Shown piece after piece: positions 40,082 through 51,190 of a DNA stretch of 64,000 bases (within the stretch, counting starts at the first letter, position 1; each line of letters begins with the position of its first letter). Location of the stretch: positions 561,001 to 625,000 of the forward strand of contig JACVTC010000105.1 in NCBI GenBank assembly GCA_016946835.1, given 5' to 3'. The position numbers and the translations under genes were made by a program. Source of the stretch: Neocallimastix lanati (nom. inval.) (lineage: Eukaryota > Neocallimastigomycota > Neocallimastigomycetes > Neocallimastigales > Neocallimastigaceae). The notes below the pieces were generated by a model. The model saw only the letters and a program-made list of their open reading frames with translations. It was not told the DNA's origin and searched no databases.

Positions 40082-41697
40082 TTTTTATTTTTTTATTTTT
40101 ACATATTTAATACAGTTTTTTTTTTTTTTGCAATTTTATTAGATGTAAATATATATTTTTTTAACAAATTTACATACTTAATATTATAATGACATTTAAT
40201 ATTTTTTATTAAGAATAGTAATAGTGATAATTATAATTAATAATAATTTAAAAGTAATTAAGAAAGTAATTATAATAGTATAAAATTCAGGAAAATAAAA
40301 TTTTGAAAAAAATATAATAAAAAAAAAAAAAAAATTTAAAGGTATATATATATTTTTATATATTATTTTGTTTTATAATTATTTTAATACTATTAGGAAT
40401 TATAAGTCATGTGTAGAATGTATATACAGCAGCGCTTTCATTACTAAATATATTAAAAATGTTTTTGAATAATATTAGCCTTTCAAAATAGAATTATATT
40501 ATGAATTGTAGTAAATTATATAGTATATTAAGCCAATATAACTTTCAGAATATTTAAAAGAAAAAAAAAAATTTTTTTTAATATATAATGTTAAGAAGAA
40601 AATATTTTTAATATATAATGTTATGAAAATATTTTTAATAAAATAAATTATGAATTATTTATATCTAAAAGCTATATAACTAAATATACAATATTCTTGT
40701 ATATTAAAAATAACTGAATAAAAATTATTTGTGTCTTTACAAATAATAATATTAAGTATAAATTATCTCACTAATTTCTAAATCAAATAACGATATTTTA
40801 TTCATCCATACAACAATTAAATATATTAAAGATTATTAAAATAAAAAAAAAAAAAAAAACTTCACTTTAAAAATCAAAATTTAATTATTAAAAAATTTTC
40901 TTGAAAATTATTATCCAACTAAAAAATAATTAAAATAATAATAAATGATAAATATATTTAAACTTAATTTTATATATAAATATAAATTAATGGATATCTT
41001 AACACTTTAAACTGTATTATTTTATTTTATATTAATTATTAATAAAATGTATTAAATTGGATAAATTAATTATATATTAGATATAAAAATTTTTGTAATA
41101 ATTAAGGTTATATAATAAAATAATATTAAAAATATCTATAAATATTTCTTTAAAAAAAAAAAAATAAAATAAAATAAAATAAAATAAAAATACTATTAAT
41201 AAATGAAATATTGAAACTATGAAATATCATTATATTCTATCTTTATAGATGTATATAAAATAAATATTTTAAATTAAATAAATAGTATAAATTAGTTTTT
41301 GATATCATTATTATTAATATTATTATTATCTTTTTTTTTTATAATTATATATCTAGAGATAAATATTTTTTTTAAAAAAAAAAAAGTTGAACTTTTTTTT
41401 TACCTTTGCTAAGTCCAATAAAGCCATTTCCACAAGAGTTAGCAATAATACCAAAAGTTTAAAAGAAAATAAAATAAAAAATAAAATAAAATAACCAATA
41501 AATAATAAAATAACATAAAATAAAAATATAATATAATTAAATATAATATAATTAAATATAATATAATTAACAGTATTACCAAAATATATCATATTAATCA
41601 ATATCATATATTTTTATAATAATTATCAACTTTATCAAAAGCATATCTTAATATTTAAAAATTTTAATATTTTTTTTTTAAGTAACCATTAAAAAAA
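35266..41697. other. Long AT-rich spacer
   Basis: More than 6 kb without coding signal. Visible items: a 20-base string AATAGGTGTTTTATAATATA occurring at 35271 and again at 35864, a duplicated 18-mer AAAAACAACTACAGTTTT near 35614-35650, an imperfect ~75-base duplication at 38110-38290, a perfect hairpin at 38521-38556, AATA arrays at 39020-39178, and long poly(A)/poly(T) tracts (37951-37982 and 38063-38105). Confidence 0.6.
38521..38556. repeat. Perfect 16-bp inverted repeat with 4-base loop
   Basis: The left arm TATTAGTACAATATAT and the right arm ATATATTGTACTAATA are exact reverse complements, separated by ATTT. It is not a run of simple TA dinucleotides, because GTAC and flanking bases pair specifically. 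Confidence 0.8.
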
Positions 41698-43755
41698 ATG
41701 TTTAAAGTAATTTATCTTATAATAGCCTTCATATATTTAGAATGCGTATTTCAAAATTTAAATAATTTCTTTTTAATGGTTGAAGCTCAACCATTTAAAA
41801 AGGAAGATGTTCAACAAGCAGATATTTATGAAGCAGAAATAGCAGATGATATTAAAACTAGATTATATCAGATGTTAAATAATGAAGTAACCTATACTCG
41901 TCGATCTCTTGATTTGATCGATGATATGGACCATAAATTAATAAAGAGAAATTTTATCTCAATTTTTGATTCAAAATATCAAGAAAAATTGAAAAAAAAT
42001 ATCAGTGAAAAATATAATACTAATATTAATATAAATCATGAGGTGGAACCAATGGAAACAGATACTAATTCCAATAAATCTATTATAGAAAATTATATCC
42101 CATATCTTGAAAAAAATGAAGGTTATTCTCCTGCAATTCCTATTCATGTTCCTAAGGATGAACATCGAAAGAATTATCAAAGTAATATTGGACACTATAA
42201 TGGATCAAAATATCTAAAACAATATAATAATGAAAATAAAAATAAAAATGAAAATGAAAATGAAAATGAGAACAAAAATGAAAGCAAAAACGAAAATAAA
42301 AATGAAAATAAAAATGAAAACAAAAATGAAAATGAAAATGAAAATAAAAATGAAAATCATGAGTCAGGTAATCTTTCAAATACCAAAGTACCATCTCAAT
42401 CGAATCAAGAATTAAATCTAAATAATTTTCAAGGTCATCAACCTAAATTAAATTCAACTTTTTATCATAGTATCACTACAGAAGAAAATGAACTTGTCAA
42501 TAATCGTTCAGGAGTGGACTATCAGATGACAACTGTTCAACCCTTTGATTTTACGGTGGAATGTATGGATGAAGAGGAGGCATGCCAATATATAAATGAT
42601 CGTTTAGAAAACTCTGGTAACTACATATCAAGTATTTTTAATATTTATAAAACAATTAAAGTCGAGGCTCATATTCTTCCTTTCTGTAAATATATTGGAG
42701 GAGATAACTGTGAAGATATTGCTGCATTAACCTTTGCCCCTTCTTTTGTAACTTTAAATATTACTGGCCAGGGTATTTATTCTTATCCGCAAGCCTTAGT
42801 AAAACAATTAGAGATTGATAAACGTATAAGAAATTATTCTCGCTTTGACATTTCCCTCTATTTCAATACAGATTATTTAAAGGGTCATAGCCATAGTAAC
42901 TATCTTTTAATCGCTGCTCATGAACTTATTCATGGCATGGGTTTCTTCCATTTAATGACTACTGCCAGTGCTGCTTTTAAAATAAAATTACCAGAAGATC
43001 GTATCATTCCACAGCCATTAATTCATTGTTATCATACTTCTCAAGAAGGAGAAAAAGAAAAAGAAAAAGAAGAAGAAGAAATAACCTATCAAGGTTGGAT
43101 TCCCTTCACAGTATTTGATCGTTATATTGTAGAAGTTGATCATCCGGATTTCTATATTCATCAAGGAATTCAAGAATACTTAGAAGATGTTCAAACTCAT
43201 AAATTTCATTCCAATGAAGAACTCATTAATCATTTTGAAGATTTAAAAGTGAATCCTCCAGTTCATGCCTACTCAAAATCCTTAGTTAAATCCTTCACCA
43301 CACGTGAAGCGATTGGATTCAGAACGTATGATGGAGAAGTCATTACTCTTCAAACGTTTAAGGAGTATGAACCCATGAGTAGTATAAGTCATATCCATAC
43401 AAAATTCTCTTGTGAATCCGCCATGAATTGTTTTGTTCCTATAGAAATGTTGGATGAAGTAGATGAAAATTATCTCATGTACTATATCATTATTACTCGT
43501 CCCGTGAACGAATTAGTAAAACGTTACTCCAGTAACAGTTTGCATGGATTTATTGGAGAAAAAGTTATGAAAATTATGATGACCATAGGTTGGACAAAAA
43601 AGCAAGATCTTACTGACTTTAATGAATATCAAAAACTTATTTTAAATTATGAAGCAAGTAGTGCTCTTGGTTCCAAGACAAGTATGAACTTCTTTTCCAT
43701 TTGCTTCACCTCCCTTCTTCTCACCCTTCTCATCTCCATTATATTCTTAATTTAA
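41698..43755 (+). CDS. Secreted, probably GPI-anchored zinc metalloprotease (copy C)
   Basis: An intact 685-residue frame without introns. A hydrophobic N-terminus (VIYLIIAFIYLECVF, ending near VEAQ at residue 31) is a signal peptide. Residues about 180-223 are an Asn/Lys/Glu repeat (NENENENENKN), absent from copies A and B. The shared domain starts with VQPFDFTVEC near residue 280. SYPQALVKQLEID and FDISLYFNTD precede the zinc helix AHELIHGMGFFH (HExxH from residue 408), which here fits the metzincin consensus HExxHxxGxxH completely. SSISHIHTKFSCE..C contains the distal conserved His and cysteine pair; NYLMYY is Met-turn-like; IMMTIGWTKKQD closes the domain. The C-terminal 25 residues are hydrophobic after small residues (SSALGSKTS), as in a GPI signal. 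It is the best candidate for an active enzyme of the three. The start is the first ATG of the frame. Confidence 0.85.
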   Translation: MFKVIYLIIAFIYLECVFQNLNNFFLMVEAQPFKKEDVQQADIYEAEIADDIKTRLYQMLNNEVTYTRRSLDLIDDMDHKLIKRNFISIFDSKYQEKLKKNISEKYNTNININHEVEPMETDTNSNKSIIENYIPYLEKNEGYSPAIPIHVPKDEHRKNYQSNIGHYNGSKYLKQYNNENKNKNENENENENKNESKNENKNENKNENKNENENENKNENHESGNLSNTKVPSQSNQELNLNNFQGHQPKLNSTFYHSITTEENELVNNRSGVDYQMTTVQPFDFTVECMDEEEACQYINDRLENSGNYISSIFNIYKTIKVEAHILPFCKYIGGDNCEDIAALTFAPSFVTLNITGQGIYSYPQALVKQLEIDKRIRNYSRFDISLYFNTDYLKGHSHSNYLLIAAHELIHGMGFFHLMTTASAAFKIKLPEDRIIPQPLIHCYHTSQEGEKEKEKEEEEITYQGWIPFTVFDRYIVEVDHPDFYIHQGIQEYLEDVQTHKFHSNEELINHFEDLKVNPPVHAYSKSLVKSFTTREAIGFRTYDGEVITLQTFKEYEPMSSISHIHTKFSCESAMNCFVPIEMLDEVDENYLMYYIIITRPVNELVKRYSSNSLHGFIGEKVMKIMMTIGWTKKQDLTDFNEYQKLILNYEASSALGSKTSMNFFSICFTSLLLTLLISIIFLI

Positions 43756-43930
43756 TTGAAACATTTATTTAAAATTAAAAAAATAAAAGAATAATTTTTT
43801 CAAAATTTAGAAAAATTCATAATGAAGAGAGAAAGAAAAGAAAACAAACAAACAAACAAAAATAAAAATTTTTTTAAATTAAAATTAAAAATTTAAAACC
43901 CATAATGAATGTTTATCCTTTAAATAAATG

Positions 43931-43965
<35 letters not shown>

Positions 43966-44212
43966 AATTTCGTAAAACCAAATTTTTTTTTTTTTTTTTG
44001 TTAATTATAAATAATTATTCAACAATTCAATATAAAATAAATACATATATATAACAACATATATATAATTAATAATCATAACCATAATTATATTAATAAA
44101 TTTAATAATAATAATAGTAATAATATAAATCATAAAAAAAAATAAATAAATAAAAAAAATATTTATAATAATAATAATAAATAATAATAAATAATAATTA
44201 TTATTATTATTG

Positions 44213-44249
<37 letters not shown>

Positions 44250-44326
44250 CATTCATATTGAAAAAAAAAATTTTTTTTTTTTTTATGTTATTTTTATAAT
44301 ATTATTATTATTCGTATACTAATAGT

Positions 44327-44368
<42 letters not shown>

Positions 44369-44412
44369 ATTTACCTCTATTTATCGCATTATTACAATAA
44401 AAAAAATAATAA

Positions 44413-44449
<37 letters not shown>

Positions 44450-44705
44450 AATAATTATTAAAAAAAAAATTTTTAAAAAAAACCAAACTTTTTTTTTTTT
44501 TTCTTTTTCTTTATATATTTCAACTTTATTATTATATCCTATAAAAAATAATAATTAGTTTTTTTTTTTTTTCTTTTTTCTTTTTTCCCTTTGTTCTTTT
44601 TTAAAAAAATATTATTTGTTATTATTTAATTTATTATTTAACTATTTATTATTTATTAATTATTCAATTATATATATATGTTTTTTTTTTTATTTATTTA
44701 TTTAT

Positions 44706-44736
<31 letters not shown>

Positions 44737-44773
44737 TTTAGTTAGTTAGTTAGTTCGTTAGTTAATTATTTGT

Positions 44774-44804
<31 letters not shown>

Positions 44805-45245
44805 TTATAAATTTATATTTTTTTTTTAAACATTTTAAATATATTTTATAAAACATATTAACCCAATTTTAATATAATTTAATATAATTTAAAACATTTT
44901 ATAAATGAATGAATAAATATATAAAATTTATTTAAACTCAAAAGAATGAATTAAATATATAATTATTTCTGATTGTAGTAAAGTATTGTTCATTGGATAA
45001 ACATTTTCTAAAGATTGACAATTTTTAAGATTTATTTGTATACTTTATATATATATATATACATATTAATTTATTATTATGGCCATTATTAATTAATTCT
45101 TATTTATTACTAATTTAATTATTTCTCTCTTTTTTCAACGAAAAAATAAAATAAAAGAAAAGAAAAGAAAAGAAAAGAAAATTATTATAATATAATCTTT
45201 TTTTTTTTTTTTTTTCAAGTTTTTAGTTTTTATGGTTTGTAGTTT

Positions 45246-45276
<31 letters not shown>

Positions 45277-45486
45277 TTATTATTTTCATTATATGAATAT
45301 TTATATATATTATATGGTATTTGAATAATAATATATTCATATTTTTTTTTATTTGATTTGTTGTTATTTTTTTATTTTTTATTTTTTTTTTTTTATTTTA
45401 TTTTATCTTTTTATTTTTTTTTTATTTCATTTCGTTAAAATAATTTTTTTTTCTCATTTTTATAATTAATTTATTATTTAACTTTT

Positions 45487-45520
<34 letters not shown>

Positions 45521-45744
45521 TTTTGTTATGGACAAAAATTGTTTTTAACTTAATTTTATATATATATATTTTTTTTTTCTTTTTTTCTTTTTTTTTTTAA
45601 ATATATATATAAATTTTTTTAATTTCATATTTATAATTAATATATAATAAATATTATTGTTAAAATTATAAAATTAAAAATTATTTAAAATAAAAAAAAA
45701 AAAAAAAAAAAAAAAAATTTTTTTTTTTAAAATTATTAAATTAA

Positions 45745-45784
<40 letters not shown>

Positions 45785-46115
45785 TAATACAATTATTATT
45801 ATATTAACAAGTACGTAAGGTTTAATTAAATAATATAATTATAAGAAAATTAAAGGAAAGAAAGAAAAAAAAAAAAGTTCAATAAAATAAAATAAAATTA
45901 AATAAAAAAATAATATGATATTGATATTATTTAATTTAATTTAACTATTTATGATTTAATTATTATTTCTTATTATCAATTATTATTACTATAAAATGTA
46001 TTTTTTATTTTTATCTTATTTTATCTTTTTTTTTTTTTTTTTTTTTTCCCAACTTCAATTTATATATATATATATATAAATTTTTTTTTCTTTTCTTTTT
46101 CTTTTTCTTCTTCTT
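43756..46115. other. AT-rich spacer
   Basis: No gene is seen. It contains poly(A) at 43934-43963, 44334-44362 and 44416-44446, (TAA)/(TTA) runs at 44170-44250, a TTAG-unit array at 44708-44762 inside TTTA repeats, (TTTA)n at 45247-45280, and poly(A) at 45754-45781. Confidence 0.6.
44708..44762. repeat. (TTAG)n tetranucleotide array
   Basis: About thirteen TTAG units with two substitutions, embedded in TTTA repeats. It is interstitial and too short to be a telomere. Confidence 0.75.
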
Positions 46116-46787
46116 TTATTCACTAATATTAGCTATCATGGAATAATTATGAGATTTTATACATTCATTAATGAAAGTTTCTCTTTCATAAATTTCTGCC
46201 TTCGTTCTGAGAATAGCAAATGATATACCAAGGGCAATCATAAACATATTATCTACTCCACTCGATATTTCTACTAGATAACGTGGTCCATAATTCTTTT
46301 CCTTTTTAAAGGCAACCATTCTACAGATTTTTGGGGTGGTATCACTTTCTCGACCAAGAAAAACACCACAGGTACGATAGCCCTTATCAAGATTCATATC
46401 GAGAATTTCCTTTTTTTGAGTGAGTAAATTAACATACTCTACCTTATATTTTTTAGCTTTCCATGAATACTTTCTGGTGAGGGTAGCAATTAATTTATCC
46501 TCTTTATCACCAGCATATATTTTCTTTGGAGAGGAATTATTGTCATAGTTGAAAATAGGAACACCCTCCATCGTATAAAAAAATAGTTTACTACATTTAT
46601 AAACACATTTAAAGAATTCTTTATCTTGGATTCCCTTGACAATGAAAAAATAAGGAAACTTTAATCCTTCAACATATTCAATGTAGAGGCTCTTCGATTT
46701 TTGATAAACATAAGACTGATCAAAGAGGACAACCTCTTTGGGTGAACTGTTTATTCTTCTATATAATTGTTTTTCAAAATATCCCAT
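46116..46787 (-). CDS. LURP-one-related (LOR) domain protein
   Basis: An intact 223-residue intronless frame. It looks like a LOR/DUF567 protein of the tubby-C fold: a run of beta-strand segments with the pattern (Y)FFYTMEGVPIFN, KLIATLTRKYSWKAKKYKV, and a final hydrophobic helix GVDNMFMIALGISFAIL, which in this fold sits inside a 12-strand barrel. Such families are abundant in anaerobic fungi; their molecular role is unknown, although phospholipid or membrane binding has been proposed for tubby-like folds. No signal peptide is present; an N-terminal MGYFEKQLYRR lacks a Ser/Thr at position 6, so myristoylation is not expected. The start is the only upstream ATG close to the T-rich leader. Neighbours are spacers on both sides. 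Confidence 0.72.
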   Translation of the reverse strand: MGYFEKQLYRRINSSPKEVVLFDQSYVYQKSKSLYIEYVEGLKFPYFFIVKGIQDKEFFKCVYKCSKLFFYTMEGVPIFNYDNNSSPKKIYAGDKEDKLIATLTRKYSWKAKKYKVEYVNLLTQKKEILDMNLDKGYRTCGVFLGRESDTTPKICRMVAFKKEKNYGPRYLVEISSGVDNMFMIALGISFAILRTKAEIYERETFINECIKSHNYSMIANISE

Positions 46788-47747
46788 TTTATTTTTTTTT
46801 TTTTTTTCTAATTTGCCTTTTAATATAAAAGTATTAACTATAATATTATTGAATATTATTAATTAATTATTGTAGTGGTATTATTATTATTACAGTCTAC
46901 TGATTATTATTGTTAAATAATATTATGGTTATTATTTATTCCTTTTTTTTTTTTTTTTTTTTGAAATAGAGAAGATATTAACAAATGATACTGGTTATAC
47001 AATTGTAATGTTATACTTTTTTTTTATAATCAGTAATCTTTATTATTATTGAAATTATTCATCAAATAAATATATATATATTTTATATTTTTTTTTTAAA
47101 TTATATAGAAAAAAAAAAAAAAAAAAAAAAAAAAGTAATTGAAGGAATTTGTTTTATTCTTTAAAAACGTGTATGTAATAATATTTTTATAGATGCATAA
47201 TTTTAATGATATATATTTATTTATTAAGTTATAAATAATATATATATTATTTTTATACTATTTATATCTAATGATACTTTTTTAAAAAGTATTTTAATTC
47301 ATTTTTCTTTTTTTTTTTTCTCTTTTTCTCTTTTTTTTTTTTTAGTGATTCTTATTATAATAATTAAAATATTTCAATTTTTCGAGTACAAGAAAAAAAA
47401 AAGAAAAGAAAAGAAAAGAAAAGAAATATAAATAATATTAGAAAAAGAATAAGTTATTCTTTTTAATTATAACATTAAAACTTTTATTTTTTATTTTTAT
47501 TAAAAGAGAAAGTGAAAAGAAAAGAAAAAAAAATAATAACAAAAGTTTATAACTTACATTTATATGTCTTTATAATAAAAAAAATAAAAAAAAATAATAA
47601 TAAAAAAGTAATATTAAAAAACAAAAATTAATTAATTAAATTAAAAAGTTTAAATAAACAATTAAATAGAAAACAAAGTTTTCGTAAATTAAAAAAATAT
47701 ATAAAATATATATTTTATTTTATTTATCTTGTGAAGTTTTCTTTTTT

Positions 47748-47782
<35 letters not shown>

Positions 47783-48479
47783 AATAATTAATTAAAATTA
47801 ATTTGATTAATTTTTTATTTTATATAATAAAGTTTTAAAATTTTAAATTAACTTTTTTTCTTTATATATATATTATATTATATTGACATTGATATTTATA
47901 TTTACTTAAATTTAAATTATTAATTATATAGAGAGAGAAATTAAATCAATAAAAATGTATCTGTATCTATTATATAAATATAAAATTTAATATAAATAAT
48001 TCAGAAAAATATATTATCATTTAAAAGAATAAAATAATTTTAAGGGTATTTAAATTAATTTTAGGAAAAATCAATTAATTCCATTTTTTCAATAGGGTAA
48101 CTTATTATTATTAATAAAATTAATAATAATAACATAATAATAGTAAACATATTTATAATAATTATAATAATGATATTATTATTATAATCCATTATCAGTT
48201 GTTACATTTACTACAGATAATAATTTAATATTGGTTCATATAACAAATGATAAATAAATAAATGATTAAATGATTAAATAAATGAATAAATTAAAAAATA
48301 TATATAAATATATAAATAAAAAATATAAATAAATATATCTTAAATTAATTTCAGGAAAAATCATTAAATTCTAAATTATTTAAATTGGTTACATATTTTT
48401 AATAAAAAAAAAATATGATTAGTAAAAAAAATTTTTAATATTTTAATATATGGAAATGAAAAAAAAAAAAAATATAATA

Positions 48480-48525
<46 letters not shown>

Positions 48526-49525
48526 TAATAAGCAAATAATATTAACAATAATAACTATTAGTTGTAACATATATGAAGAATGATTAATAATGATTAATAA
48601 AATTATAGTAGTATAAATAATAAATAAAAAAATGATTGATTTAATTAATTTAAAAGGTATTAAATTAGTTTTCATAAATAAATAATATATTCTAATTTTT
48701 TTCTAAAATAATAATCACATTATAAATAAAAAAAAAACTCTTGATGATTACAAAAAAAATAATTAATAATTATTACTAAAATAAAAAAAATTAATAATTA
48801 TTAATAAAAATAAAACCTATGATATGAAAATCTATATTTATATTCTACTATTTATTTTATTTTATTCAATCTGTACTTCATACTTATATTCTACTATATT
48901 TTTTATCTTATTTTATTTTATTCAATCTGTACTTTATATTCATATTTCAACTTTAATTTTATTTTATTTTATTCAATCTGTACTTTATATTCATATTTCA
49001 ACTTTTTATTTTATTTTATTTTATTCAATCTGTACTTTATATTCATATTTCAACTTTTTATTTTATTTTATTTTATTTTATTCAATCTGTACTTTATATT
49101 AATATTTCAACTATTTATTTTATTTTATTTTATTTTATTTTATTTTATTTTATTTTATTTTATTTTATTTTATTTTTTATTAATCTTAAAATAATGAAAT
49201 AATATTTTAGTTTGATTATTAATCTATCTTATAATAATTCTTAAACCAAAATATTTCATTTAATGAGAGTTTTAAAGTTCCAATTAAAAAATAATAATAA
49301 TTAAAGTTAACGATTCATCCATTTATTGTTTTTTCTATATATTTTATTATATAAAGTATCATATATTTATTATTTATTATTATACAATATTAAATTATCT
49401 GAATTAAATATACAAAATATCAATGCCTTAATGAATTATGATTGATCAATATAATTGTATAAATATTATTATGATAATAAATATTATATATTTTAACTAT
49501 ATAAATATTTTAATTATATAAATAG
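46788..49525. other. AT-rich spacer
   Basis: No gene is seen apart from the minisatellite listed separately. Two related segments sharing a core close to AAATTAATTTNAGGAAAAATCA (near 48051 and 48343), each followed at a distance by TAATAATAA runs, suggest an old segmental duplication. Confidence 0.55.
48834..49125. repeat. Minisatellite, ~45-55 bp unit
   Basis: The phrase TTCAATCTGTACTT, followed by TATATTCATATTTCAACT and a variable number of TTTTA units, recurs five times. Units differ in the number of TTTTA steps, and the array ends in a pure (TTTTA)n tract that continues to about 49173. Short open frames over it (repeating FYSICTLY) are only the repeat translated. Confidence 0.85.
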
Positions 49526-49680
49526 AGCGTCAACCCTAAAAATGAAGTAAGACAGGCTAGCAGGGCCAATACCTCTGAAAGAGAAGACTATAATTTCTTT
49601 CAGATAGTCAATTCAAGCCCCCAATTTGGAATAAATAACCTGAAGGTGAGATTGGTTGCCTATGAACTTTTTTTCTGAAA
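49526..49680 (+). other. GC-richer coding-like relic, unidentified
   Basis: This 150-base island interrupts uniform A/T DNA. One plus frame is fully open: SVNPKNEVRQASRANTSERE, then DYNFFQIVNSSPQFGINNLK, ending near VRLVAYELFF before TGA. There is no start codon or obvious exon border. I do not recognise it. A transposon scrap or a single exon of a lost gene is possible. Confidence 0.3.
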
Positions 49681-51060
49681 TTATTTATACGTTTTATTTT
49701 GAATATTACTTTTTTTATTTTCACATTACTATTTTAAATATTAATATCTCTTAACTGGACAAATAATATTTATTTTTTTTTTTTTTTATTAATTTTTTGT
49801 GTTTTTTTTTTTTTTTTTTTTTTTTTAAATAAAAAATATTCATGAATAAATAAAATAAAAATTAAAGTTCGTAATAATTGCGGCTGTAAATATATATATA
49901 TATATATTTGTCTAAAGTAGTATTAATATTTGTAAAGTTTAATAAATATAATAAATTGATAATTTCAAATGTTCAAAATTCACCACTGTTTTATTATTTT
50001 ATTCCAATTTCATGCATAATTTTTATTTTAATTAAAATAAAAAAAAGGATTAAATTTTTGTTAAGATGAAAATTTAATTTAATCTAAAAATTGGTAAATA
50101 TCAACAATTTTAATTTTTATCTTATTATTATTTTTTTTATCTAATAATTATTTTTTTAATCTAATAATTATTTTTTTTATTTTGTAATTATTTTTTTTTA
50201 TCTTTTAATTATTTTTTTTTTAATTTCTTTTATAATAATAATATGTAATAATGAATAATTAATTTTGATAATTAATTTTAAATATTCAATAAAAATATAT
50301 TTGAATACTTTTTTTTTTTTTTTTTTTTTTTTCAAAAGTTCAAATATAAAATAATTAACAATTAAAGAATAATAATTAAAAAATAAAAATTAATAATTAT
50401 TAAACCTTAATAAAAAACTAGAAACTATTTACAAAGTTAATTTTATTCAATATTATATTATTTATTAAAATAAAATAAATTTTTTAAAAATTAAAAAATA
50501 TGTAAAACTATATAAAAAAATAATAAAAAAAAAAAAAAAAAAAAATGGAATTTTAAATATTTTTTATTTCATAAATTGCATTATTTAACCATTAAAAATT
50601 AAATTTTTTTTACATTTAATGCAATAATATTCAATATTTTTAATAAATTAAAAATTTTCCTACTTTATTATAAACTATTAGAAGTTGTAATTAAAAAAAA
50701 TATATATATTATTATAATTTTAAAGAAGCTGCAATTTAATAATTTTTTTTTCTAATTTCTTTTCTTTCTTTCTTTTTTTTTTTTTTTTTTTATTTTTTTT
50801 TTTTTTTTTTTTTTGTTTGCTTGTTTTATTAATTAAAAAATTTTAAATTATTTCAAATTAATCTTTTTCTTTTTTGTACAATTTTTATAATATAGATAAA
50901 ATATAAAATATATTATTTTATAATTTGATATTTATTTTTAATTTTCTTTTTTAAATATCATATAAATACTTACTTTTGATAAAAAGGGAAAATTATTACA
51001 TAGAAAACGATATAAATATATAGTGATATAAATAATATTAAATAAATAATTATTCATATA

Positions 51061-51111
<51 letters not shown>

Positions 51112-51190
51112 AGATAAAATTATTTCTTTTCATTAGTGTCATTAATTATTGTCATTAAATATATATATATATATATGAATAAAAATAAAA
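49681..51190. other. AT-rich spacer
   Basis: No gene is seen. It contains poly(T) tracts near 49803-49826 and 50311-50332, and a poly(A) of about 48 bases at 51063-51110 just before the esterase pseudogene. Confidence 0.6.

Noticed and set aside
42152-42415. Lys/Met-rich plus frame and His/Phe-rich minus frame.
   Set aside because: They are alternative frames over the Asn/Lys/Glu repeat of metalloprotease copy C.
44708-44762. TTAG array considered as a telomere.
   Set aside because: It is short, internal, imperfect, and flanked by TTTA repeats; fungal telomeres are usually TTAGGG.
48824-49102. 92-codon frame with repeating FYSICTLY.
   Set aside because: It is the translated minisatellite.
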